NCBI GenBank assembly: GCA_025924495.1
Contig: JAICIG010000352.1
Location: 1 to 8,576 of the forward strand
Direction: 5' to 3'
Length of the DNA stretch: 8,576 nucleotides
DNA from: Pirellulales bacterium
GTDB lineage: Bacteria; Planctomycetota; Planctomycetia; Pirellulales; JAICIG01
Part shown: positions 1-6,596 of the stretch, in pieces
Layout of the letters: every line of letters starts with the position of its first letter
Position numbering within the stretch: position 1 is the first letter of the stretch
The notes under the pieces: generated by a model
The model's input: only the letters and a program-made list of their open reading frames with translations
Told to the model about the DNA's origin: nothing
Database searches by the model: none
Made by a program: the position numbers and the translations under genes

Positions 1-1266
1 ATTGCCCTTTTCGCGTTCGAGCACTTCCAGGACGTGGGTCCGCTCGATGTCGTCCAACCGGTCGCCGCCGTTGCCGTTCATGCTGTGGCTTTCCGAGGAG
101 GGCCGGCGCAATTCGTGCGGCAGGTCTTCGACTCGTACCACGTCATCGTCGGCCAGGATCTTGGCCCGCTCGATAATGTTGAGCAATTGTCGGATGTTGC
201 CCGGCCAGGAGTAGCTCTCCAGCGCTTGCAGGGCTTCGGGTTCGATATCCCAGCTGGCGCCGAGAAACTTGCGCACCAAGAGCGGAATGTCGCCGGACCG
301 CTCGCGCAGCGGCGGCAATTCGAGCGACATGACGTTGATGCGGTAAAACAAATCCTCGCGGAACCGGCCGGCCTTGACTTCGGTCGTCATGTCACGATTG
401 GTGGCCGCCAGCAACCGCACGTCGACGCGGCATTCTTTCAGCGAGCCGACGCGGCGGAACGAACCGTCTTCGAGGACGCGCAGTAGTTTCGCCTGCAGCG
501 AACCGGGCATTTCGCCCACTTCGTCGATCATCAGCGTGCCGCCGTCGGCCAGCTCGAACAAACCCGGCTTAGCGCAAACGGCGCCGGTAAACGCGCCCTT
601 CTCGTGACCGAACAATTCGCTTTCCAGCAGCGTCTCGGGCAGGGCGGCGCAGTTAATCACGACCATCGGTTTTTCGGCCCGCTTGCTTGCCTGGTGCAGA
701 GCCCGCGCGACCAGCTCTTTGCCGGTGCCGCTTTCTCCTTGAATCAGGATCGCCTTGTCGGTCGGCCCAGCGCGCTCGATCAACCGAAAGACCTCTTTCA
801 TGGCGTTGGAACAGCCAATCATTTCCGATTGAGGCTGACTGCGTTCCAGCACCGCCTTGAGCTGACGATTTTCCTTGCGCAGTTGGCGTTGTTCGTACGC
901 TTTCTGCACGATCACCTCCAGCTCGGCCAGCGGAAATGGTTTGGTGAGGAAATCGTGCGCGCCGCGCTTCATGGCCTCGACGGCCGTCTCGATGGTGCCT
1001 TGTCCGGTAAGCAGCACCACTTCGCAGTCGGGGCTTCCCGCCTTGAGCTTTTGCAGCAATTCGAGCCCTGACAAACCCGGCATGACCAGGTCGACCACGG
1101 CCACCTGGTACTGGCGTCGGGCGGCGAGTTCCAAGGCGGTTTCGCCGTCGGGAGCTTCTTGAACCCGATAGCCGCGGCGCGAGAATCTGCGAGCCACCGT
1201 GGCCCGGTATTCGGCGTCGTCATCCACAATCAACAGGTCGATATTGTTTTCGGCGGTCGATTCCAT
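1..1266 (-). CDS. Sigma-54-dependent response regulator, NtrC family (3' end missing)
   Basis: Activator of RNA polymerase with sigma-54, expected to be controlled by phosphorylation from a sensor kinase not present here. The visible 422 residues hold, in order: a receiver domain (acidic pocket D15-D16-D17, phospho-acceptor D59 in VVDLVMPG, conserved T87 and K109 followed by P110); a short linker; and an AAA+ domain with Walker A GESGTGKE at 177-184, the sigma-54 contact loop GAFTGA at 224-229, Walker [10 protein letters not shown] with D248-E249, sensor I around 283-292 ([10 protein letters not shown]) and WPGNIRQL at 354-361. A Ser/Asn-rich linker follows. The last visible residues ([16 protein letters not shown]) are the beginning of a Fis-type helix-turn-helix, so perhaps 30-40 residues are lost beyond the left edge. 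The start ATG at 1266 is chosen because the receiver fold begins at once; I see no good Shine-Dalgarno before it. All catalytic motifs are intact. A sigma-54 promoter lies upstream (1340-1355). Target genes cannot be read from the window. Confidence 0.96.
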   Translation of the reverse strand, partial: MESTAENNIDLLIVDDDAEYRATVARRFSRRGYRVQEAPDGETALELAARRQYQVAVVDLVMPGLSGLELLQKLKAGSPDCEVVLLTGQGTIETAVEAMKRGAHDFLTKPFPLAELEVIVQKAYEQRQLRKENRQLKAVLERSQPQSEMIGCSNAMKEVFRLIERAGPTDKAILIQGESGTGKELVARALHQASKRAEKPMVVINCAALPETLLESELFGHEKGAFTGAVCAKPGLFELADGGTLMIDEVGEMPGSLQAKLLRVLEDGSFRRVGSLKECRVDVRLLAATNRDMTTEVKAGRFREDLFYRINVMSLELPPLRERSGDIPLLVRKFLGASWDIEPEALQALESYSWPGNIRQLLNIIERAKILADDDVVRVEDLPHELRRPSSESHSMNGNGGDRLDDIERTHVLEVLEREKGN

Positions 1267-1339
1267 AAGAGCGAAAGCGATTCAAGGGCGGAAACAAGAA
1301 GAGATGTATAGGGACAGCAAGTTCCCCGTTTCGCGATAA

Positions 1340-1355
1340 AGCAATGTTCGTGCCA
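1340..1355 (-). promoter_or_regulatory. Sigma-54 (-24/-12) promoter for the response regulator gene
   Basis: Read on the minus strand, 1355 to 1340 is TGGCACG-AACA-TTGCT. This matches the sigma-54 consensus TGGCACG-N4-TTGCW at every defined position, with the canonical 10 nt between the GG and GC elements. The expected start is near 1329 (an A on the minus strand), giving a leader of about 63 nt to the ATG at 1266. The orientation and position fit transcription of the response regulator only. No other sigma-54 match this good was found by eye in the window. Confidence 0.8.
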
Positions 1356-1645
1356 CCCTCGGCAGGAGGCATCAACCCAGGAAAAACCCGAAAAAGTCGA
1401 GCTTTCTCGTCAAATGCAACCTCGGCCGGGCCGCTCACTGTGTGCGGATTTGTCCGAGGTGTGCTCTCCCGCACGGTCCCAGTTTACTTAGCAAGCCAGA
1501 GGTTCGGGAGGTAGGGCCGTGGCAGCCGGAAAAATCGAACTAAAACGCCTTTGCGCCCGCGGCGCACGACTTGCTCTCTTATATGTCGTCCGAACAAGAC
1601 CGCGCGTGCGCCACGGCGGCGCGCAACGAACAAGTGAGGTGCAAC
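1356..1645. other. Divergent intergenic region between regulator and hemerythrin-like gene
   Basis: About 290 nt with no convincing gene. It should hold the enhancer (activator-binding) sites for the sigma-54 promoter and the promoter of the hemerythrin-like gene. Visible items are weak: an inverted pair GTGCGG (1442-1447) / CCGCAC (1469-1474), a direct-repeat-like TGTGC at 1441 and again near 1460, a possible -10 TTATAT at 1579-1584 with no -35 at proper spacing, and a GCGCC/GGCGC inverted repeat near 1610-1624. None is strong enough to name as a site. Confidence 0.4.
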
Positions 1646-2098
1646 ATGATCGACCAGGAATATTTGGCATTTGCTGCGGCGTTCGAAGCCGAGCACCGCG
1701 AGATGCGGCAGCTCGTGCAAGCATTGCGGCACGTGTTGGGCCAGGAGCGTCCTTGGTCGCGAGAACTCGCCCACGAAGCGGCTGGCGCCATCGAGGCGCT
1801 GTGTACGCACCTGAAAGAGCATTTCGCTCAAGAGGAAGAAGGAGGCTACCTGGAACAAGCGTTGGCGGTGGCGCCGCGCTTCAGCGACGAAGCCAAGAGC
1901 TTGTTGCAACAACATGGCCTGATGCTGAAAAAGGTTGGCCAGGTGCTGGAGACTGCGAAACGGGCGGAAGAGACTCCGGCGGCTTGGATGCCGCTGAGAA
2001 TGGAGACCAAGGACCTCTTACAGCAGCTCGTAATTCACGAGGGGGCCGAAAACAAGATCGTACAACAAGCGCTCAATAGCGGCATCGAAACCGAATAG
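1646..2098 (+). CDS. Hemerythrin-like (HHE cation-binding) domain protein
   Basis: A 150-residue soluble, mostly helical protein without signal peptide, the usual length for a single HHE domain. These four-helix bundles bind a di-iron centre or related metals and are linked to oxygen, NO or redox sensing and storage. Candidate metal ligands occur at the expected spacing: H17 (EAEHREM), H55 and H59 followed by E63-E65 (THLKEHFAQEEE), H90 (LQQHGLM), and H131 with E135 (VIHEGAENK). I chose ATG 1646 because GAGG at 1636-1639 sits 6 nt before it and the HHE fold starts directly after it. In-frame starts at 1571 (TTG) and 1583 (ATG) would add 25 or 21 residues of low-complexity sequence and lack a ribosome site. 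The next gene is co-directional, 99 nt downstream. The family is clear; the actual ligand and physiological role are not shown by sequence. Confidence 0.88.
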   Translation: MIDQEYLAFAAAFEAEHREMRQLVQALRHVLGQERPWSRELAHEAAGAIEALCTHLKEHFAQEEEGGYLEQALAVAPRFSDEAKSLLQQHGLMLKKVGQVLETAKRAEETPAAWMPLRMETKDLLQQLVIHEGAENKIVQQALNSGIETE

Positions 2099-2197
2099 GC
2101 GCCAGATTCGCCTGGATGGTTGGCTCGCGGTTTGCCCAGGGTTTTTGCCCGATAGGGCGGCCCCAACCTGACGTGCCGCTCGATAAGGACATGAACG
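2099..2197 (+). other. Intergenic stretch with a nested inverted repeat
   Basis: GGTTGG (2118-2123) can pair with CCAACC (2163-2168), enclosing a small GCCC-GATA-GGGC hairpin (2147-2158). There is no T-run after the outer stem, so it is not a standard intrinsic terminator for the hemerythrin-like gene. It could be an mRNA-stability or processing structure, or chance in GC-rich DNA. Confidence 0.25.
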
Positions 2198-3850
2198 ATG
2201 GCACTCCCGACGGCGGAAACTCGACTGGGCGCTAGCTTCGCACGGCAAGGCGACGACTCAAGCTGTTCATCGGCCGCCATCGCCGAATGGTTGAAGCGGC
2301 CGCAGGCTTACAAGGAGCCAACCACTCGCGTCGAAACCAAGGAAACGCACATTTCCTGGGTGTTTCTCACGGATCGCTACGTCTATAAGCTCAAGAAGCC
2401 CGTGCGATTCGATTTTCTCGATTACAGCACGATCGAAGCGCGACATGCGGCTTGTCTGAAGGAAGTGCAGTTGAATGAGCGTCAGGCGCCGGGCGTGTAT
2501 CGAGGCGTTGTGCCGGTTATGGCTGATGCCTCGGGCCGATTAGTGCTTGGAGGCCCCGGTCGCCCGGCGGATTGGCTGGTGAAAATGCGCCGCTTGCCGG
2601 CCGACCGCATGTTGGATGAGTTGATTCACAGCGCGCGGCTGACGAGCGAAGAGGTTTTGCAGCTTGCGGTTTCGCTGGCCGGCTTTTACCAGCGGCTCTC
2701 CCCATTGACGATTGAGGCGAGCGACTATTGCCGCGCGATCGAGGCGCACGTCCGCGCCAATCGCAACGAACTTCTGAAGCCGTCGCATGGGCTGCCCGTT
2801 TCGCTTGTCAAGCGAGTCCACGCCAGTCAGCTCCGGTTCTTCCAGCTTGGTCGCGCGCAACTCGAAGGTCGAGTGTGCGACGGCCGCATTGTCGAAGGGC
2901 ACGGCGACCTGCGTCCGGAGCACATCTGCCTGAATGGCGCGCCGGCGGTTTTCGATTGCATCGAATTCAACGAGGAACTACGCCGCTTAGACGTCGTCGA
3001 TGAACTCGGCTTTCTGTCGATGGAATGCGATCGGCTGGGCGCCGATTGGGTCGGCGAGCGCGTCGTCGAGACTTACCGCGGCTTGTGCCATGACCAGTTC
3101 TCAGTCCAACTGTGGAATTTCTATAAGTCGTATCGGGCGTGCGTCAGAGCGAAAGTGGCCGTGCTGCGCCGCGCCGAAGTCGCACAGACGGGCGAACCGC
3201 CCACCGGCAGTGCCGTGGAGTACTTGTGCCTGGCCGACCGTTACGCCGCCGCTTTGGGGCCGCCAACGCTGATCGTCGTAAGCGGCTTGATGGGTACAGG
3301 CAAGACGACGCTGGCCGAGGGAATCGCACACTCGCTCGGTTGCGAGCTGATCCAGACCGATCATCTGCGCCGAGAAATGTTCGGTCCCTCGCGCGCGCCG
3401 GCGGGTTACGGCCAAGGCAATTACTGCCCCGAGAATCGCCAGCTCGTCTACGACGAAATGTTTCGCCGCGCCCGAGAAGCCCTGACCGAGGGACTCAGCG
3501 TGATCCTGGACGGCGCCTTCCTTGCCGCCAGCCAGCGCCGTCGGGCTGTTGACTTGGTTCATGCGGAAGGCGCCGTGGCATGCGTGGTGCGCTGTCATTG
3601 TCCGCCAGAAGTGGCGCTCGAACGTCTCGCCGATCGTGCGCGTCGCAGCGATGCGTTTTCCGAGGCGCGGCCCGAACTATTCGCCGCGCAAAATCAACAA
3701 CAAGAGCCCGATCCGGCTGGCAGCGACGTGCTTGAGGTCGACACGACCCAATCGCTCGCCTTGCAGAGCGCCGCTGTCATCGATCGTCTTGGTAAATTGC
3801 TCTTGGAATGGCAGCCGCAGCAGCAACCACTGCTCGAAGACGATTCTTGA
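2198..3850 (+). CDS. Bifunctional aminoglycoside-phosphotransferase-like / P-loop kinase protein
   Basis: A 550-residue cytoplasmic protein made of two kinase-type domains, the arrangement of COG2187 + COG0645. The N-terminal part (about 20-330) resembles the APH/choline-kinase fold: a candidate ATP-binding lysine in VYKLKKP (62-68), the catalytic-loop motif HGDLRPEH at 235-242, and the metal-site region VFDCIEFNEELRRLD followed by DELGFLSMECDR. The C-terminal part (about 355-545) is a P-loop kinase: Walker A GLMGTGKTT at 363-371, TDHLRREMFG, and a Walker-B-like VILDGAFL, with a basic lid-like RLADRARR. The start at 2198 has AAGGA at 2184-2188, 9 nt upstream; an ATG at 2191 is out of frame. 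The substrate of either domain is unknown; despite the name there is no reason to call it a resistance enzyme. Mycobacterial Rv2004c, a member of the DosR dormancy regulon, has this architecture from family knowledge. Placement beside a hemerythrin-like gene is compatible with an oxygen or stress role (inference). Confidence 0.9.
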   Translation: MALPTAETRLGASFARQGDDSSCSSAAIAEWLKRPQAYKEPTTRVETKETHISWVFLTDRYVYKLKKPVRFDFLDYSTIEARHAACLKEVQLNERQAPGVYRGVVPVMADASGRLVLGGPGRPADWLVKMRRLPADRMLDELIHSARLTSEEVLQLAVSLAGFYQRLSPLTIEASDYCRAIEAHVRANRNELLKPSHGLPVSLVKRVHASQLRFFQLGRAQLEGRVCDGRIVEGHGDLRPEHICLNGAPAVFDCIEFNEELRRLDVVDELGFLSMECDRLGADWVGERVVETYRGLCHDQFSVQLWNFYKSYRACVRAKVAVLRRAEVAQTGEPPTGSAVEYLCLADRYAAALGPPTLIVVSGLMGTGKTTLAEGIAHSLGCELIQTDHLRREMFGPSRAPAGYGQGNYCPENRQLVYDEMFRRAREALTEGLSVILDGAFLAASQRRRAVDLVHAEGAVACVVRCHCPPEVALERLADRARRSDAFSEARPELFAAQNQQQEPDPAGSDVLEVDTTQSLALQSAAVIDRLGKLLLEWQPQQQPLLEDDS

Positions 3851-4025
3851 ATGGCGCCGCTTGCCGCCTCTCATTGGCTGCATGCCTTGATACCGCCTGG
3901 CGAAGCATTGCGGCTGAAAAGATAATTCTCTCGCGAAGAAATTCTGACAGTTCGCAAACTCTCGCCTCGTTCAGCGTTCTTGGAGGGCGATCGCAATTGA
4001 AGCCTTTCGAGCTGCAGCGGCTGTG

Positions 4026-4054
4026 TTGCGAGGCGCTGCCCGTCGGCCTATGAT
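4026..4054 (+). promoter_or_regulatory. Sigma-70-like promoter for the secreted-protein cluster
   Basis: TTGCGA (4026-4031) and TATGAT (4049-4054) are separated by exactly 17 nt; they match TTGACA at 4 of 6 and TATAAT at 5 of 6 positions. The start would be near 4061, giving a leader of about 74 nt to the ATG at 4135. The site lies in the 284-nt gap after the P-loop kinase gene, the only sizeable gap upstream of the four-gene cluster. A chance match cannot be excluded, and planctomycete promoters are poorly characterised. Confidence 0.5.
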
Positions 4055-4072
4055 GCGTAGCACGCGTTCCGC

Positions 4073-4120
4073 GGGCGGTTCCGCCCCGTGACGCAGCGCT
4101 CGGGGCGAAACTTCTTTTTT
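4073..4120 (+). terminator. Terminator-like hairpin with competing upstream hairpin (attenuator-like leader)
   Basis: CGCCCCG (4082-4088) is perfectly complementary to CGGGGCG (4101-4107), a 7-bp GC stem with a 12-nt loop. It is followed by a T-rich run that includes six T at 4115-4120, as in an intrinsic terminator. The same CGCCC segment can instead pair with GGGCG at 4073-4077 through a 4-nt loop, which would destroy the terminator stem. The structure ends only 3 nt before the GGAG ribosome site (4124-4127) of the next gene. It may be the terminator of the P-loop kinase gene or, if the 4026-4054 promoter is real, a conditional leader terminator. The A-A-A-C-T-T interval between stem and T-run weakens it as a classical terminator. 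Confidence 0.45.
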
Positions 4121-4134
4121 CGCGGAGCATTTGC

Positions 4135-4476
4135 ATGGTCGCGCTCCGGTGTTGGCTGCTCGTGCCGCTCTTGTGCGCAAGCGGCGCGGTTGCAATCGCG
4201 GCTGATGGGAATCGTTGCATTCTTGTGCGCGGATCCATTTGCGACCGCGAGACTGATCAGGGCGTCGGAGGCGTCGAACTTGTCCTCTCTAACTGGGCCG
4301 TCGAATTATTGCAGCGTCTGCCCGAGGAGGATGCCAAGGCGCGCGGGCAGAACTACTTTCAGCTAGCATGGCTCGCGAGCTTCCGCCCCGAGACTCGCAT
4401 TCCCGCGGTCGTGCGGAACTACAACTGGCTTTGGCTGCCTGGCGAGCCGGACAATGCATTTCAATCAGAGTTTTGA
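4135..4476 (+). CDS. Small secreted protein of unknown function
   Basis: A 113-residue protein that I do not recognise as a family. The N-terminus is a signal peptide: R5, then a hydrophobic core (about 6-20) ending AVAIAAD, with likely cleavage near residue 22-23. Just after, residues about 28-50 (ILVRGSICDRETDQGVGGVELVLSN) read like the opening strands of a carboxypeptidase-regulatory-like domain. The rest (charged helix RLPEEDAKARGQ, then a Trp-rich tail with NYNWLWLPGEPD) does not complete that fold. GGAG at 4124-4127, 7 nt upstream, supports the start. The gene ends 13 nt before the chosen start of the next gene, so it is probably the first member of the operon. Codon use is like its neighbours. 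It could be a genuine short protein or the shortened relic of a longer one. Confidence 0.62.
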   Translation: MVALRCWLLVPLLCASGAVAIAADGNRCILVRGSICDRETDQGVGGVELVLSNWAVELLQRLPEEDAKARGQNYFQLAWLASFRPETRIPAVVRNYNWLWLPGEPDNAFQSEF

Positions 4477-4489
4477 CGGGACGGTACGA

Positions 4490-6589
4490 ATGCACTGCAC
4501 TGCGGCCCCGCGACTGAAATCTGTCCTGGCCTGCATGGCCGTGGCCGTTTGGTCGTGCGCGGGGGCGAGTTCGGCGGCGACAATCAAAGGCCGCGTGGTT
4601 GATTCCTCGCAACACCCGATTGCCGGCGCCGAAGTCCGCATTTGGCGCACGGCTGAAACGGCCGGCAAACGACTGGAGAATCAGCCCATTCTCGATACCC
4701 GCGCCGCTGCTGTGCGGACGGACGACGCGGGATGTTTTGAAGTCGCAGGTCTTCCGGATCTTGCGCAATCCATTCGCGTTGTCGTCCAGTCCGAGGCGAT
4801 CCTGGTCGCGTCGAGCCATTGGATTCCGGCAATCGGCCGAGAAGCGATCGATATCGGAGACTTGAACGCGCGACGCTTGACCACGGTGACGGGTCGAGTC
4901 GTCGACCGGCAGCGTTCGCCCGTCGAAGGCGCGACCGTCTTCAACAGCGGGGACGCTCAACAGCGAGTCGAGGCGGTCACCGACGACGCCGGCGCCTTTC
5001 GTCTGGCCGGTGTTCCCGAAGGGAACGTCTGCTTGTTCGTGGAGCGAACAGGCTTTCGCTTTTCTGGCGAATTGGTTGAGGTTGCCGGGCAGCCGGTTGA
5101 GCTGACGCTGAGTCGCAATGCAGAGTCGATCGAGCCATTGAAAACCGTGGCGCCGGGTATTCCCCGCGAGGAGGCGGCGGCGCTGGCGCAAGACGTGCTA
5201 CAGCCTTTTCTGGATAGCCTGGATCAGGCTGACGACCGCAGTAAGACGATGGGGATCTTCCATCTTGGACTTTATGACTTGATGGGATCGCTCGAGCGGC
5301 TCGACGGACTTTCGTTCGAAGACGAGGAGGAAAAAGACCGCGTCCGTGAAGAGACGATCAAAGAATTGCTGGACGAGCCCTCCGCTGATTGGACGGAGAT
5401 CGAGGCGTTGATCGAATCATCGTCGACGGCGGCGACCAAGGCTGGTTGCTATTCCTACGCGGCCCGCGCAGAGCGCCCCTGGAAACTGCCCGACCGGCGA
5501 GCGATGTTGAACGCGGCTCTGCTCCATGCCCGCGGCATCGGCGATCCCAAGCGGCGCGCTTTGGAACTGGCGCGGATCGCCAACGAATGGTTCGATCTCG
5601 AACTTGTCCCCGAGGCCCAGTCGCTGGCGGCCGAGGCGTTGACAACGCTGGAAGCGCTGCCCGTTAGCCACCGCGTATCGTGGGATACGACGGGGACGGT
5701 AGCAATGGCTATCGCCCGCTATGACCTTCCAGCGGCGCGAACGCTGCTCGATCGTATTCATTACGATTCGATCCACGCTTATGAGCTTGGCCGTCTTGCC
5801 TATCAGGCCGCTGAGCGCGATCCCGAACTAGCCGAACGATTATGGATCGCATCGGGCTCGCGGTCGTCAAATCAGGAGCGTCCGCTGCGCTGGCGCGATG
5901 CCGAGCTCAGTGCTCCGTTATGCTATCAACTGGCGCGGCGCGATTTGGTTGTCGCCCGGCGAGTCGCCGATCGCTTGGATGACGAGAGCAGCCGGATTGC
6001 CGCACGAGGTGCGATCGCTCAGGCGCTCGCTGAGACCGACACTGCGGCCGCGCTTGCGCAGTTGCGCAAGGCATTCGAAAAGTTGCCCCCGAATGGTTCG
6101 ATCGACGCGGGGTGGAATGTGTCTCATAGCGAGGCGGCCGCCTGCTGCCGGCTGTTGCCGCTGGCCGAGCGTCTCGACCCGCAATTCGTCCGCGAATGCT
6201 TCTGGCGAGTCGTTGCGCTGCGGCCCTCGCCGGCGGCCGACTTGCTGGAGAACGAGACGGAGCACGCGCACTTGTATCTCATCGGCATGCTGGCTCGCTA
6301 CGATCACCAGGTCGCCGAGCAGTTATTGAGGCCGATCGCAGCCCGCCTGGACGAGTTCGTCGTCGCCGGATCTCCCGCAATCGTCGCTGCGATTCTCAGC
6401 GCCGTGGCCGCCATCGATCCACACCGGGCGGTGGAGCGGCTCGCCCGACTTCCGCCCGCAACCAGTCCCAGCGCCGTCCAGCCGACCAACATGGCTCGCC
6501 TGGCATTGGTCCGCGTCCTGGGAGATATCGGACATTCGCGCTGGCGAATACTAGGATACTCTGACCCCGCCTTTTACGACTCCTGGTAA
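4490..6589 (+). CDS. Secreted protein with two carboxypeptidase-regulatory-like domains and a helical-repeat body
   Basis: From ATG 4490 the product has 699 residues. I prefer 4490 to the in-frame ATG at 4454 because it gives a compact signal peptide (basic R9/K11, hydrophobic core, ending AGASSAA near residue 30), has GGGA at 4478-4481, and avoids overlap with the previous gene. Two beta-sandwich modules of the CarboxypepD_reg type follow: about 31-105 (TIKGRVVDSSQHPIAGAEVRIW ... RTDDAGCFEVAGLP) and about 131-210 (VTGRVVDRQRSPVEGATV ... TDDAGAFRLAGVPEG), each with the hallmark GRVVD-x-P-x-GA-x-V and DDAG-F-x-x-GLP/VP signatures. From about 220 to the end the chain is alpha-helical and rich in Ala, Leu, Arg and Glu, with repeated two-helix units such as RRALELARIANEWFDLEL and ARRVADRLDDESSRIAARGAIAQALAE, resembling a TPR/HEAT-like solenoid. 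No protease or other catalytic motif is visible. It is probably an envelope or extracellular binding/scaffold protein. The next gene starts 7 nt after its TAA, which implies co-transcription. Confidence 0.82.
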   Translation: MHCTAAPRLKSVLACMAVAVWSCAGASSAATIKGRVVDSSQHPIAGAEVRIWRTAETAGKRLENQPILDTRAAAVRTDDAGCFEVAGLPDLAQSIRVVVQSEAILVASSHWIPAIGREAIDIGDLNARRLTTVTGRVVDRQRSPVEGATVFNSGDAQQRVEAVTDDAGAFRLAGVPEGNVCLFVERTGFRFSGELVEVAGQPVELTLSRNAESIEPLKTVAPGIPREEAAALAQDVLQPFLDSLDQADDRSKTMGIFHLGLYDLMGSLERLDGLSFEDEEEKDRVREETIKELLDEPSADWTEIEALIESSSTAATKAGCYSYAARAERPWKLPDRRAMLNAALLHARGIGDPKRRALELARIANEWFDLELVPEAQSLAAEALTTLEALPVSHRVSWDTTGTVAMAIARYDLPAARTLLDRIHYDSIHAYELGRLAYQAAERDPELAERLWIASGSRSSNQERPLRWRDAELSAPLCYQLARRDLVVARRVADRLDDESSRIAARGAIAQALAETDTAAALAQLRKAFEKLPPNGSIDAGWNVSHSEAAACCRLLPLAERLDPQFVRECFWRVVALRPSPAADLLENETEHAHLYLIGMLARYDHQVAEQLLRPIAARLDEFVVAGSPAIVAAILSAVAAIDPHRAVERLARLPPATSPSAVQPTNMARLALVRVLGDIGHSRWRILGYSDPAFYDSW

Positions 6590-6596
6590 CGTTCTC

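Noticed and set aside
604..1071. Plus-strand open frames over the left end (also 34-486)
   Set aside because: They are antisense to the NtrC-type gene, whose receiver and AAA+ motifs are all intact on the minus strand.
1220..1474. Minus-strand 84-codon frame across the regulator's leader
   Set aside because: It spans the sigma-54 promoter and overlaps the regulator start in another frame, with no ribosome site or recognisable sequence.
1519..2079. Alternative plus-strand frame overlapping the hemerythrin-like gene
   Set aside because: Arg/Gly-rich translation without motifs; the other frame carries the complete set of HHE ligands and a ribosome site.
3848..3925. In-frame continuation after the TGA of the APH/P-loop protein (TGA directly followed by ATG and about 24 codons)
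   Set aside because: The protein is already of full family length, and the short extension has no family resemblance, so the TGA is taken as a true stop.
4474..4602. A second selenocysteine-type readthrough at the TGA ending the small secreted protein
   Set aside because: The continuation overlaps, out of frame, the signal peptide of the next gene and reads as low-complexity Gly/Arg sequence; the next gene explains this DNA better.
4289..5191. Long minus-strand open frame (300 codons) opposite the solenoid gene
   Set aside because: It lies antisense to a gene with recognisable signal peptide and domains; its translation is Arg/Ala-rich without motifs, typical of a shadow frame in GC-rich coding DNA.
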